The position numbers and the translations under genes were made by a program. Shown here in pieces: positions 1 through 11,602 of a DNA stretch of 64,000 bases. The stretch is taken from positions 1,860,001-1,924,000 of the forward strand of contig MSED01000014.1 in assembly GCA_002099365.1 (NCBI GenBank), in the 5' to 3' direction. The notes below the pieces were generated by a model that worked only from the letters and a program-made list of their open reading frames with translations, did not search any database and was not told where the DNA came from. Each line of letters opens with the position of its first letter. The stretch's first letter is position 1. The stretch comes from Phialophora verrucosa (Eukaryota; Ascomycota; Eurotiomycetes; Chaetothyriales; Herpotrichiellaceae).

Positions 1-3000
1 ACTTGGAGGACAGTATGCAGCTGGCGCCTCACTGCCCCTTGCTGCTCAGGGCACTACTCGTGCGACGAGCTTGCGATGGCCACACGAAGCAACCAAGTCC
101 AGTTACTCCTTCCGCATTTGTCGTGGTCGTGGCCCGATGCGCCGTCGAGACGACCAGGCAGACTCGACCCATGTATCAGACTCCCAGAGCTTTTTCTTGT
201 GCTGAGTCCGAGGAGACCAGAAAGCTGGACCAAAACTTCGGAAGACCTGGGATGGAGCTGATTCCCATGAGATCAGAGCTCGATTAGCGACACACCCTTA
301 TCTTTTGCATCCTCGCCTGCACCCTATCACCAAGTCGCTTTTGGTATACAAGACTCCACCCATTGGACTGATTTGTCGGTCAAGATCCGCGATTCCCAAC
401 TCTGGTGTGACCTCCATCAGCTTCCAAATCGGGAACCGACATGATCCCGTCAGCGAACATCATGGCAGGGATGGTAGTGCTAGGCACTGGAGCGGATCCT
501 GACAAGCGACAGACTTTGCTTCCCCAGTAGACCCCTGCTAGTCCGTCGAGCCTCGGCGGACCCCTCTGTTGACCTCCAAGCGCGGACAAACGCAGCCGCT
601 GATGCATGAGACGTCCATTCCAACTAAGACTTGCAACGAACGGCCCCCGATCCCCTGCAGTTGAACGAGTTGTGCCATGGGAAGTATTTCCAGGGAAGGC
701 CCTCGGAAAAGTAGGGTTTCGTCGACTCATGGTTCTCGAAAGCCAACTAACTTTGCACCATATGAAGATCGTGTACGGACTAGGACGGGTGGAAGTGGTC
801 GCCGGAGTGCGAAGGCGCGTCCAAGGTCGGCGTCTATGTGGACGAGCCGCAAGAATGCTTGTGCAAAGCGTCAGATGCTGCCTTCTAATTTGCTTGACCT
901 GCATGAGCACCGGCCGCAACTTCCCTGAAAAACCAATAAGTCTGCTATCAGACCCGCTGCGGACCGTGAGATCGCGGAAGAGACAATCCCCCTCCCGGGG
1001 TTGTTATGGGGGTTATCAAGCCACAAGAACGACCATAGAATACGCGAGCACCTAGTCGAGGATCTGACCTCTGGAACGTCACGATTTGCCCCTTCAAAGG
1101 CCTAAACCACCCATTATCGACTGCTATCAATCCTGTCAAAGGGCCGACCGTCAATAACCACAGTGTGCTGCGGGTTGAGCTCCTGTCCCTAGCTAGTAGT
1201 GCAGAGGCGCAATCCCTGCAAGCATCTGGTAATTGCTGCCGTGACAGCCTCAGGCAGTGTCGGAAGATGTTGGACGCGAATGCGAGCAGCTCCAGGCGGT
1301 TTGCAAGGCCCCACCTGGAAGGTCATTTGCATGATCCGATGGAATGATTAAAGCCATGGTTCTCGAGTAGTGTTGTCGGAGTCAGTCCAAGTCTCGTGTT
1401 TGCAGCAAAGCTAACCCGTAACCAGAATTGCTTCATGACTTCCCATGCTCTCGCAAGAGATACCGCCAATTGGGCCGAGAGCGAGCAACTGGTAGGTATC
1501 AAGCCACTTCTGCCGTCCAGTCGCGACAAGAGTAGATCGTGGTCAGGCTGTGGGAAACACGGAACCTTGAGCGCGAAAAATAATGGGTTCTGCACTGGTG
1601 GAGAGTGCCAAAGCAGGATCACACCTGCAGATCTCTCAGCTTGAGCATGCCGGGAAGGGCAACAGCTTCGGATGAGTGATGGAGCCTAGGCCGCCTCCCA
1701 AGCGCCGAAGTCTATCGAGACTCTGGCAAGTGGCCTCTTGCAGGGGGAAGGTCGTCACTCATGACGGAGGGATGGACAATAACAGTACGACCATAGTTGT
1801 CACTTCGGACTAGACCTGTGGTTCTCAACCACTGGGATCTTGACGAGGCGGAGTTGTCTTCAACCGCAGCCACGGCTGCATCGCCCGACAACAACCAGAG
1901 TGGAAATGACTGGGTTCAGCTTCGCGCCTCAGGTCGACCCACAATTCACAATACGAGGACTGTACCTCAGAGCGTCTGTGCCTTATGGCGTCTGCAAACT
2001 GGACCAGAGAAAGCAAGGATGCCGATCTTTCGACAGGAAGGAACTTCTAGCAAGGCCTGACCTATGTGTCTTTCAGCTCATCCACACGCGTGGATCCTAC
2101 CACAGGTCGAATCTGCTCCCTGCTTGTAGCGCCAAGTCTGGTCACGTTCTTACCAAGAAGTACACCGCTCCGTATCAGCTTTCATGTTTGCGGGCCACCT
2201 GTCTCACGAGGGCTCGATCCGACCTCCTCGTATGTTTTCTTGCTGATCTGGCCGGCTGGCGCGAGAGGGGAATCAGTGGCTTGGACATCACATCCACCGC
2301 AAGGGCTTCGGAAAAGCCTCGCCTTGTTGACGGGTAATGAACATGGCCGCGGCTTGGTGAGGGCTGGAGGTCGCTATCGCTGGCGCAGAGATCGAAAGAT
2401 CCCACCAGATCACTCCTGCCAGCCTCAGTCTGCTCTAGCACCTATGCAGGTGCAACTTGTTGCTCAAGGCCCAAGCCTTACATTATCACCGCCTCCTTCT
2501 TTTGGGAAAGCGATGCACAACTGCCCTACTTTCTCATACATTCTCAGGGGCTCCTCACCATTCAGCATCACGTTTAGAACGAGCTTTGCTTACGAGGATT
2601 GCCATCAGCTTCTGTCCACCGATGTTGTTCGACGTGCTGAGAGGGGTGAGTTTGCTGCGAGAAAGCTTTAGATACTCGGGCCAGTCTTGCAGAAGGCAGC
2701 GTGGGTAAATAATATTGTTTTTGATGAGCGGAAGTCTTTGTGCCTGCGACGCCGCAGGAGTGCTTGCAGGCAACTCTACTCCGTACCTAAGTCCTGCTGA
2801 CTTGGGTGCGTTCTGACAGTCGTGATGCCTAGAGCACGCCCCGAAGTTGAGGCTTCCAGGGCCGGGCAAGCGAGTTTAGGGCTGCGCTAGGCTCCGCTAG
2901 CCTGAACTGCGCCCACGTGCAGCTGAAGCTTCCAGGTGCACCGCAGTCTGAAGCGCCCATCCAAGTCCACCGTAGGAGTTCGTACTTATGTACTTTGGTG

Positions 3001-3395
3001 ACTCAGCAGGCTGCCCGCTGGTGCGACTTGCTGCAAGGTGGCGCAGCGGCAAAACACATTGACGACGATGAGTTCATCAGCTTCTCCCCTCACCACTCAC
3101 TCTCACTCTCACTTTTGCTTTCCCAGCCTCCCGACGTTCGTCACCTTTGCAACCCCAGTGTCTGTGCGCAATCGCACTCTGGCGGTGTTTCCTTGTTTCA
3201 TTCCCTTCATGCTTCTTTGTCGTATGCCGGTTGCACGTACAACATTCCCGGCTGCTCTGAAAGTAAGCCCGAATCGCCTTGGGTGATTAGTTCCATGCCG
3301 TTCGTTCAGCTTCTCAATTTGCCTCCTCGAACTCTTGCGTCGCTTTGAACTCGTCTCTGGCTTCTTTCACCCCGTGCCCTCGCAACGAAACAAGC
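1..3395. other. Long stretch without a supportable gene
   Basis: Several open frames of 60-200 codons exist on both strands (for example 2066-2671 plus and 380-919 minus). None shows a recognisable domain, and they overlap each other without a dominant frame. The last 300 bases are pyrimidine-rich, with CT-repeat tracts near 3095-3125, and probably form the promoter and 5' leader of the SOK1/TCP11 gene at 3396. A gene cut by the left edge cannot be excluded. Confidence 0.5.
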
Positions 3396-6221
3396 ATGGA
3401 TCCCACTATTCCGACCATCGAGGGTGTTGAGCCCGACCTTGAAATGAACGATGCTCCCACCTACGTTGAGCCTCCTGCTCGTATAGCCGCACGCTTCTAT
3501 CGGAGATCTTCCTCGCGCCGGCGATCCTCTGCCAACTCCTCCCGCCGAAGCTCCTTATCCTCGATCCATTCGCATTCCTCGGCCCTTTCGAGCCATGGCG
3601 GGCCCCGAAGCACCCATATTGCCCAGCACCTTCGCCGAGCCTCGATCATTGAATCCCGCAAGGCTCGTCTTGCAGATCGGGCCGCGCACGCGGAGCAGGT
3701 CAGACTACGCGCAGCCGCGGCGAAGGCTGCGCAAAGGGTGACATACAGCGAGGAAAAAGCCCTGGCAGCACAGGCGGCGCGCGAGAAATTGCTCGCCGAT
3801 ATCGCAGCACGCTGCGAAGAAGAGGTGAGGCGAGCAAAAAAGGTCGCCGAAGAGACCAAGGAGAAAAGGGCCGCCGAAATGGCAAGACTCAAGGAAGAAA
3901 TGGCCGAGAAGTACGCTGAAGCAGATAGGCGACGGTCCGTGTACCAGCAAGGCATGCGGAGGCCCAGAACCACTTCTCTAGCTGCTGTCGAGGAGAAGAA
4001 AGTTGCTCCAGCCGCGTTAAAGCGTTCAGACCGCGTCTATGCCGCCAAAGTCGTTCAGCGGTCATGGAGACGCTACCATACACGCAAAACCCTTGCCGAC
4101 TTCTCTGCTCTCGGGTTGAACTTGACGCAGGCCCGGGCGCTCACCTTTGAAGATTTGACCCGGTTTATCTCAGAAGAGCGGACCACTGCTGCCACTGCGT
4201 CAATACTGAAGTCCCTTGGTGTCGTTGCTGCAGACCAAGGCAGTTCAGGAACCGTGAGGGTTTTCCTCAGTGGGTATTTGATCGTTGCGCATCCGATGCA
4301 AGCCTTCAGCCACGGTGGAAGTCAACCACAAGAGCAAGCGGTGTTGACAAAAGCCGCGTCGCTCGTTGACATTTTCGAGACTTGTATCAAGGTCTTGAAT
4401 TCTGGGCCGCCCGCAGCCTCCCTTCAGTCGAGCAAAGACGCCCTCTCTTTCGCTTTGAACGACTTTGCTTCAACTTTTCATGCTTGGAAGAGCCAGGACC
4501 TGGGCATCCTGGTTGATATTATGGTCAACTCATTCGTCAATCTGGATCTGATTTTGCAAGCCACCAAAAATGACCACGAGGGCCAGGTCGCCAAAGACTA
4601 TCTCGATGCTGTGCGACAGGAGCAAGTCAAGCTGCTTGCTCATCTGAAGAGACTTGCGGGCCCGGAAGAAGCGCTTTCGAGGGTGCGCGTTGCTGTGAGA
4701 AAGGCTCGGAAGCAAAGGGCGTCTGAAATGCGCCAGAAAGGAATCGAGCAAGTCCCTCGGGTATCGACTGCTGTCAATGACGATGCCGCCGCGGCTCCAG
4801 GGGCGCTTATGACCCCTCCTGCAACCCCACGGCCTGCTCAGCAAGACGTAGGCACAAGAAGCCCAGTCTTCGCCAACAGTCTCTCCGCAGTCATGACTGT
4901 CCTGCCATCGAATCGTGAGATTGCGCACGAGATCTTGATCAACGGCAGTTTTGAGGTGCAGCAGCGCCCTTGGACGAATGCGCACAGCGGCCTGGTGGAC
5001 TCACTTCGAACCAGCATGCGTGACAGTATGCAAAGCGGAAGCAGTGGAGCTGCCACGAGGTGGACCCATTCTATGGCAATTCTCATCCGAGAGAAGCTGA
5101 TGAATCTAATCAGCCCGCGCCATCCTCTCTACGACCGGATCGACGGCCTGCTGGATCCGCAGTTGATCGCCCAACAGTCCCGCAATGGCATGTTCTCGTA
5201 CGAGTCGTTCTTTGGGACACTTGCAGGGCTGATTTCACAGATTTGTTCTCCTGGCCGGGACGAGCTGGTCAGAGCCTTTGCGAGCAATGCCACCGGCGAT
5301 ACCATCGATCGCCTTTTCCAGCTCATCAACATCGTTGACCTGATGACTCTGGACCACGTCAACTTTCAATTCCGGCTGGCCTCGCAGGCGGTGCTGGAGC
5401 ACGGGCATGAGCACGAAATGGCGTCTTTTGAGCGAGATCTTCAACAAGGCGTGCACACGCTCGAACGGACGAGGCGTTGGTGGGCTGATGCCAAATCGAT
5501 GACAGGCACTCAAAACGTGAGCGGAAATGCCATCTACGCCAAAGGTCTGTCAGACCTGGTTCTGCGTAACTCACATTTGAGCTTTACCGATCTGCCGGAA
5601 ACCCTGCAGCTCGACTTTGTCCGGCTACTGAAACTGAGAGCTCGCGTGTTCCAGATGATAGCCGTCTCCTCGGTCCTACTTACCACCAAAATTCGACTCC
5701 GACGTAACAGGGAATCCCTCTGGGCGGAAGATGCTGATCGGCTCATGTCGTTGGATCTGCTGACAGTTGACTCGGACCGAGTGATTTCGTTGGTCGAATC
5801 GTCACACATGATGCCCGAATCTACCAAAGAAGGCTTGTCCAACTTTGTTGGGCGAGTTCTCCCCGCTGCGGTTGCTGCAGCCAGAAATGCCAGTGTAGCG
5901 GAGCAAGCTCGACAGGACGCAGTTCACAGCCATGACACATATGTGCCCTCGGAGCCCTCTACCGGAGACGTCTTCAGTGAGCAGATTGCTTCTTTCCTTC
6001 TCAAGTCCCTACGGGAGCATGTTTTCGCCAGGCTCGCCGCTAACGGCACAGCCGAGAGGGTAAGGACCAGCACGAGTGCGGCGGAAGTGCTAGCCAGAGC
6101 GGGCATGCCAGAATTCTTGGCCGAGGTCAATCGCCTTGTTGACTCGCTCGACAAGATCCGGTCGGTCGATTTGAAAAGCCATGAGGAGTGGTATGATCAA
6201 CTGGTGGCCGAGGCTACTTAA
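3396..6221 (+). CDS. SOK1: SOK1/TCP11-family protein
   Basis: Single-exon gene of 941 aa. The open frame extends upstream to 3345, but only through a TTG; the first ATG is 3396. The N-terminal 75 residues are Arg/Ser-rich. Residues about 80-185 are a charged, Ala/Glu/Lys/Arg-rich coiled coil. An IQ-like motif (AAKVVQRSWRRYHTRK) lies near residue 219. From about residue 505 (NREIAHEILING) to the C-terminus the protein matches the T-complex 11 family. SOK1 in yeast is known as a dosage suppressor of cAMP-dependent kinase loss, so a role in cAMP/PKA signalling is inferred from the family and not visible here. The size is typical for filamentous-fungal members. Family assignment is strong; the molecular function of the family is poorly known. 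Confidence 0.88.
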   Translation: MDPTIPTIEGVEPDLEMNDAPTYVEPPARIAARFYRRSSSRRRSSANSSRRSSLSSIHSHSSALSSHGGPRSTHIAQHLRRASIIESRKARLADRAAHAEQVRLRAAAAKAAQRVTYSEEKALAAQAAREKLLADIAARCEEEVRRAKKVAEETKEKRAAEMARLKEEMAEKYAEADRRRSVYQQGMRRPRTTSLAAVEEKKVAPAALKRSDRVYAAKVVQRSWRRYHTRKTLADFSALGLNLTQARALTFEDLTRFISEERTTAATASILKSLGVVAADQGSSGTVRVFLSGYLIVAHPMQAFSHGGSQPQEQAVLTKAASLVDIFETCIKVLNSGPPAASLQSSKDALSFALNDFASTFHAWKSQDLGILVDIMVNSFVNLDLILQATKNDHEGQVAKDYLDAVRQEQVKLLAHLKRLAGPEEALSRVRVAVRKARKQRASEMRQKGIEQVPRVSTAVNDDAAAAPGALMTPPATPRPAQQDVGTRSPVFANSLSAVMTVLPSNREIAHEILINGSFEVQQRPWTNAHSGLVDSLRTSMRDSMQSGSSGAATRWTHSMAILIREKLMNLISPRHPLYDRIDGLLDPQLIAQQSRNGMFSYESFFGTLAGLISQICSPGRDELVRAFASNATGDTIDRLFQLINIVDLMTLDHVNFQFRLASQAVLEHGHEHEMASFERDLQQGVHTLERTRRWWADAKSMTGTQNVSGNAIYAKGLSDLVLRNSHLSFTDLPETLQLDFVRLLKLRARVFQMIAVSSVLLTTKIRLRRNRESLWAEDADRLMSLDLLTVDSDRVISLVESSHMMPESTKEGLSNFVGRVLPAAVAAARNASVAEQARQDAVHSHDTYVPSEPSTGDVFSEQIASFLLKSLREHVFARLAANGTAERVRTSTSAAEVLARAGMPEFLAEVNRLVDSLDKIRSVDLKSHEEWYDQLVAEAT

Positions 6222-8584
6222 GAGTTGGAACGGCAGCGGTCGCTGCATATTTGATGGACATGTAGTACAAACGAGCATACGTGGGGGGCGTTTCTGGGAT
6301 TGGCTGATGCATTTCTTCGATGACTGTATATAACTTATGATTATGAGACTGTTATACATTGGACCTACACTTTTCTGTGTCTCGGAAACTGTGCACAACA
6401 CTCGGTCTGGAACAGGGGCTCGCGCAGATGAATTCCACCATGTGAAACTCCTGACAGGAGTCATCTTACTTAGCACGACCACGGCTTTATGAAGTCCTTA
6501 CCGCGGAAAGATTCTACTCGGCAGTCGGACGTAAGGCATTTCATAGGGCTCCCTTTGTTGAGGCTCCTGCAGGTGGTTTGGGATCCCCGAGAGAATCGTG
6601 AGGTGTGCAAAATCGGATGCTCATCGGTTCGAGTTACTGAACTTTGGTATGAGTGGAGGTCTCCCCTGCCACCACGGCCAATTCTTTGGACGAGGAGGAA
6701 GTGAACATATGACGGAGAATTGGGGAAGATCGACTCTATTGGGTCCATCATGGAGGATGCTCAGAAGCAGGGAATTCAGCCCGGGCATGGGCCGGTCGAC
6801 CAGGACGACTTTTATGTTCCCCGGAGCGAATCGTGTTCAGCTGGAACAGTATCTCAGTCGGCGTACAATGAAGAAGACAGATATGGTATGTATGGAGAAG
6901 GATTGTCCATGACAATATTGCCCAGAGGCGTTTGCTGTCAGTTCGGTTAAGAGTGCGAGCATCCAACGTCCATGGACAATGGTGAAACTTGAAGTAGGTT
7001 AGTTGTCGATGCCTACCCATGTTTGAATGCTGTTGCGATCTGCAAAGGATATCAGGCCCGATCTTCCGTCGTCTGGGATAGTGGGTACCGGTCGTCGGCC
7101 AGACGTTTGGCAAGGTCATGCAGCGAGATCACATAGTCGACACCAGTCAGGCTGTCTCGGCATTTCCGCGAAGACAGGGCGAGGACGTGAGATGATGTAG
7201 ACCACTACTGAGGGGGAGGGCTGAAGACCAGTGAAACTCATTCTGGTGACGCACGAGTAGGCAGAGGGAGCCGATGACGGGAGAATCGAAGGATTGAAGA
7301 CAAGACAAATCCGAGATTCTCATGCTTCAAACGACGATACATTTGCGTAAGGACTGCCATCCAGTCCACCTGTCATGGTCGCTCCTAGCAGGTTTGACTC
7401 CCTGTAAAGCGAAAGCACGGCCCCGACAGACTGGCTGACCCTCATTCCTTCATTCTCCTGCTCTTACAGTGCAAGCTGGGGATGGAGGCAAGGGACCGCT
7501 TCGTCGATTCCAGTCAAAGGTCCGATGCCGATCTCTTGTTTCACGGTAGCGTTCCATACGGTGGTGCTTGGACGAAACGTTCCCCAGATCGCTCATGATC
7601 CACAGTCTGCGGCGTCCAAATTCGGATCCTTTTCCACTCTCTTACAGAAAGCTAGCAGTCGGCATGTCCGCCTCATGGGTGTGGACCACCCTGAGAAACT
7701 GCACTCTCACAGCCAGTCAAATTTGGAGACCTGGTCACAACTATGAGTAGCTAAAATAGTGGGATCGGTGAACCAAGGGTCCAACCGCAGGGAGTGTGAG
7801 GGGTTAGGGGAGCACGGGGACATGTGGATGATCCAGGGTACCCGTACGTAACGACCTCGTGTTGTGTAGGTGCGAGGGGCACAACCGAACCATTCATTGT
7901 TGCGACGTCGATCTCGCCATCCACTGTCTCACGACGATAAGGCTGCTTCTGTGAGTGAGTCTGAGCCAGCCTCTCATTTCCACAACGGTGTCAATATAGC
8001 GTTGTCCTCGACTTAAGGAATCGATCTCTTGGGCCTCCAGCACGCTGGCGAGAGGCAGGCCTCCGCCCGATCAAGTGCGCCACCGCCCTTGCTCTCCCTC
8101 CCCGGACCAATCTGATATCAAATTTGGTTCGAGGAGTCCTCGGTATGTTATTGAACTCTTGCATAGACAGTGCCGCGACTAGCACTAGCGTGACTAGCGC
8201 ATACTTTAAACCCCGCTGAGCCTAGCGTCGACATCTGCACAATGCAATGCGGTTCCATCAACGCGATGCAACCGGCAGTCAATTGCGCTCTTCCAACTTG
8301 GCAAACCTCCTCGTCCTGTTCCGAACGGAAGAGTGCTCGACGCACTGTCCAGCCCGCTCCCAAGAGTCAGTGACTCGATCAGATCGACCTGTGACCGACT
8401 TTCACCGCATAGGATTTAGCTTCCGTCGAGTACGGCTGACCCGACGTTGAGTTGAAGCTGAACTGCTCCCTGACTTTCGTCTCCGCTTCTCATCTGCATG
8501 GTTTGGACCGATGCTTTTTGCTCTACTTTTCGATCTATTTTGATTGGCGATCGCGGGACCCAGCATTTGGACAGTGTCGAAGGA
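6222..8584. other. Intergenic, no gene seen
   Basis: About 2.4 kb between the SOK1/TCP11 stop and the promoter of the FAD oxidoreductase. Open frames are all short (under 125 codons), on mixed strands and without recognisable domains. A 76-codon frame at 6720-6950 has somewhat protein-like composition but no family match that I can name. Confidence 0.5.
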
Positions 8585-8590
8585 TATAAA
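8585..8590 (+). promoter_or_regulatory. TATA box of the FAD oxidoreductase
   Basis: A TATAAA hexamer lies 79 bases upstream of the ATG at 8669. It is followed by a CT-rich tract (about 8638-8663) of the kind that often precedes fungal transcription starts. The spacing is right for a short leader. This is an inference from position and motif; no transcript evidence is available. Confidence 0.45.
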
Positions 8591-8668
8591 ATCGAAAGTG
8601 TCCGACTGCAAGGCCGACGCTGACAGACAGCAGAGATCATCCTCTCCTTTCTTCACTCTTCTTCAGGC

Positions 8669-10993
8669 ATGCAGGAAATCCCAGAGTTCGCGGGGCCCCA
8701 GTTCCCCTTCTCCACGGATCCTTGCTCGGCGAGGTCCTATGCTGATGTGCACCGTAGCCTCAACCTTGACCAGAACATGCCCCCAGCCCTGATCGCCCTT
8801 CCGCGGCATGAACAGGACGTCCGCGCCGCCATCAAGTACGCGAGGCAAAATGGATACCAGGTCTCAGTCTTCACCGGGGGGCACTATTACGGTGGTGGAG
8901 CCTCTGCGCAAACCAAGTCAGATGTTCAGCTCAACCTCACCTTGACGTACCCAGGCCCGAAACACTTTGGACTTGCGACCGCAGGACAATGGGTCCCGTA
9001 CAGTGCCAGAAATCAGATCTGGGTGGACGTCAGCCGGACTATCGGAGAACTCAACCGAGTCCTTCGTGAGCAACGACGTTTCCTGCCTCATGGACAATGT
9101 TCTGATGTACAACTCGTCGGTCGCGGCGAGAGATCCGGGGGCGGCCAACTTGGGCGCAGCTTCGGCCTGCTGGGAGACCGCATCAAGGCCATCCGGATGA
9201 TCAACCACACGGGCGAGAGTGAACTGATCACCACACGCGACCCGACGGCCCAGGCCATCCTGGGAAGCAATCCGGGAGCCTTTGGCGTCGTCACGCACTA
9301 CTCACTCCAGGCCTTTGCCGACGAGAACTTCGACTTCCCCGACACAGGCGCCCGACCGCGCGGCTTCAAGGGAGTCTGGCGATACAACCAGCGTGTGCTG
9401 AAACTGCTCTTGAAACAGGTGGCTGCAATGGCTGACGATCCATCGTTAACGCCGAACTTTGACCTCTCTGTCAACGCTTTCAGCGCCTCTTTCCCTATAC
9501 ACCGGCTGATCCCGAAGCTGAGCGATAGCCCGAGCAGACCCCTCGAGGGCGCAGCCGGTGAACAACATGAGAATGCGGATACCACATGGCCCGCCTGCAT
9601 CGTCGTGTTCGCGCAGTGGGTCCCCATGAGCCGGCAAGATAGGTATACCGATGAAGTCGACGCATGGTTCCAGAGGTTCCGCAACCTCAACACTGTCAAG
9701 AACGGCTGCATCCACACTGAAGAACTCGTCCAACCCATGTCCTCGATGACCGGTGAATGGCTCTTCCGCGGATCTTCTGAGTTCGAATTACCGTACCTCA
9801 GGCGTATGTACTTGACCAAGTCGAAGACGATGGTGCGGAGCGGATGGGTCGACACAGTCGTTTCCCAAATGGATAGCGTTTTGAACGTGTCGCGTGATTC
9901 AAACCTGTCGCGGAGCTGTTATCTCGCTGCGAAGATCCAATGCCTGGGCGGGAATCTTGTGCAGCCCTGTGACGGCCAGCTTGACGCCAGGCCCTACGAG
10001 AAGAGAGACTGGAGCGTCTGCCAAACGCTTGATTGCTTCCACCCAGCAGACGCGCGAGGTGAATCCATTGCCAACGAGTGGCAGTCCTGGAATGATTTGG
10101 TCTTTTGTACCTTGGGCCACGCGTTGCGCGGACCCGATAAACGTGTGGTCTGGACTCTGTCCAGTGATCGGCAAATGGACCCGACCTGGTCTTACTATCG
10201 CCAACCCGTCCGGGACAAGTACGGTGGGCATGGCATGCGGAAGCAACAAGCCAAGAACAAATGCAAGAAGCGAGCCAACCCACAGTCCAAGCAGCGGGTC
10301 AAGCAACAGACGAGGCTGCCTGCTATATACCCGAAGAAAATCATGAACTCGGAGCTGGCCGAGTTCCAAGAGCAGGTTACATACCGGGAGCAGACACAGT
10401 ATCAAGGGCAGGCCACATGCTCGGAGCCCGCTATGTATCAGGACGCTGCCATGACCCCGGCGAGGCCTCCGTTGCAAGATCAGCCAGTGTTCCAGGAACA
10501 GCCTACACTTCCGGAGAAGGTGATTTACCCAGGGGAGGTCGTGTATCCGGAGCAGCTCATGTTCGAAGAGGCCGTGATAAATCAGGCGCAGGCAACAATC
10601 CTGGAGCGCTCCATGCCGCAAGGGCCCGCGATGTTCCAGGAGCTCGCTATGTACCAAAGGTGGCCCTCATTCCAGGATCACGCCATGTTCCAGGAGGTCC
10701 CGATGAACCATCAGCTCGCCACGTACCAACCACCTGCTACGTTCCAGGACTCCACCATGTTCGAGTTGCTCACCATGGAGCAAGAGCTCGCCATGAACCA
10801 GGAGTTCCCGATAAATCAACAGCCCGCCACGGACGGACAACCATCCATGAATTACCAGCCAGCCAACCACCAGAGCCACATGGAGATCTATTACGAGAAC
10901 CCCTGGGGCTTTATTCCTAACCCTTACGGCTGCTCTACTGTTCCCCGTCCGCAAAAGCAGCCGTGGTGCGAGGTGGCAACGATGGAAAGCTGA
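8669..10993 (+). CDS. FAD-linked oxidoreductase (PCMH/FAD_binding_4) with hexapeptide-repeat tail
   Basis: Uninterrupted 774-aa frame opened by an ATG behind a TATA box and CT tract. Residues about 45-220 form a PCMH-type FAD-binding domain. The RTGGH-type motif appears as FTGGHYYGGG, whose His would be the flavin-linking residue in family members. It is followed by the PHGQC segment, GGGQLGRSFGLLGD and a GxFGVVTHY loop. A substrate-binding region continues to about residue 540. A basic linker (KKRANPQSKQRVKQQ) then leads into 29 six-residue repeats and a short Pro/Tyr-rich end. The domain belongs to the fungal FAD-oxidoreductase group found in secondary metabolism and sugar/alcohol oxidation; the substrate is unknown. 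The VQLVGRGERSGG stretch is more divergent than usual for this family. No signal peptide is visible. Relatives usually end near 550-620 aa, so the repeat tail is an addition. Confidence 0.8.
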   Translation: MQEIPEFAGPQFPFSTDPCSARSYADVHRSLNLDQNMPPALIALPRHEQDVRAAIKYARQNGYQVSVFTGGHYYGGGASAQTKSDVQLNLTLTYPGPKHFGLATAGQWVPYSARNQIWVDVSRTIGELNRVLREQRRFLPHGQCSDVQLVGRGERSGGGQLGRSFGLLGDRIKAIRMINHTGESELITTRDPTAQAILGSNPGAFGVVTHYSLQAFADENFDFPDTGARPRGFKGVWRYNQRVLKLLLKQVAAMADDPSLTPNFDLSVNAFSASFPIHRLIPKLSDSPSRPLEGAAGEQHENADTTWPACIVVFAQWVPMSRQDRYTDEVDAWFQRFRNLNTVKNGCIHTEELVQPMSSMTGEWLFRGSSEFELPYLRRMYLTKSKTMVRSGWVDTVVSQMDSVLNVSRDSNLSRSCYLAAKIQCLGGNLVQPCDGQLDARPYEKRDWSVCQTLDCFHPADARGESIANEWQSWNDLVFCTLGHALRGPDKRVVWTLSSDRQMDPTWSYYRQPVRDKYGGHGMRKQQAKNKCKKRANPQSKQRVKQQTRLPAIYPKKIMNSELAEFQEQVTYREQTQYQGQATCSEPAMYQDAAMTPARPPLQDQPVFQEQPTLPEKVIYPGEVVYPEQLMFEEAVINQAQATILERSMPQGPAMFQELAMYQRWPSFQDHAMFQEVPMNHQLATYQPPATFQDSTMFELLTMEQELAMNQEFPINQQPATDGQPSMNYQPANHQSHMEIYYENPWGFIPNPYGCSTVPRPQKQPWCEVATMES
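10358..10879 (+). repeat. 29 in-frame hexapeptide (18-bp) tandem repeats
   Basis: Residues about 564-737 of the FAD oxidoreductase divide into 29 consecutive six-residue units with no indel. Typical units are AMFQEL, AMYQDA, PVFQEQ, ATFQDS and AMNQEF, giving a consensus [AP]-[MT]-[FYN]-Q-[ED]-x. Position 2 is often Met or Thr and position 4 usually Gln. The units are diverged at the DNA level, so the array is old or under selection to keep its register. Confidence 0.88.
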
Positions 10994-11506
10994 CGTGGGA
11001 TGGGTTCTCGGCAGGTAGCATCTCTGAGCGATAGGTCATAGACGAAAGCATCCGGTCAATCCACTGGTCGGGAAAGAGGCAACGAAGTTTTCTCGCCTCA
11101 CTCATTGTGCTATTGTATCACACACATCGCGCAGCCTGAGTGGCTGTCACACTGTGGCTTCCCCTTGTAAAGCGTCTCGGCCGGTACCATATCTACGGAT
11201 AGAGCAGGAGAGCAAGGCCATCAGTAGCCAGCTGTGATCCCTACACCTCGTGCGCGCTCGCACAACATAGAAGCGGTACGTCTTCCACTAGAAGCATCCT
11301 CCTCTCTTGCCTGATTGGTTGCCTGCAGGATGGAACGTGTGTCCTCCTTCTCATAGCCGCCGCATCTCTTTGCCAGAGCCGGAGAATTCCCCTTGGGCCA
11401 CTGCTCGCCTGCCGGCGCGTGTGTACTGATCCAAATCCAATGCGTGGATGGAGTTTTCGTTCGTTTCCATCCCCTTCAATCGAGATGAGATGCAAAGATC
11501 ACACCT

Positions 11507-11522
11507 GTACGCGTACGCGTAC
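11507..11522. promoter_or_regulatory. Perfect palindrome with two overlapping ACGCGT boxes
   Basis: The 16-mer GTACGCGTACGCGTAC equals its own reverse complement and contains two ACGCGT hexamers. ACGCGT is the core of the MBF/MCB element of fungal G1/S genes. It lies about 80 bases beyond the stop codon of the hydrolase gene, between two gene 3' ends. A regulatory role is therefore uncertain, and it may simply be an alternating purine-pyrimidine tract. Confidence 0.3.
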
Positions 11523-11602
11523 GTGTACTTCATGAAACAACCCACCCCGGTTCCTCCTCCATTTCGTCAACGGCGCTTGAAGTAACCTCGCTTAGACGCC
11601 CG

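Noticed and set aside
2066..2671. 201-codon plus-strand frame in the left gap
   Set aside because: No recognisable motif, and overlapping frames on both strands are of similar length; not enough to call a gene.
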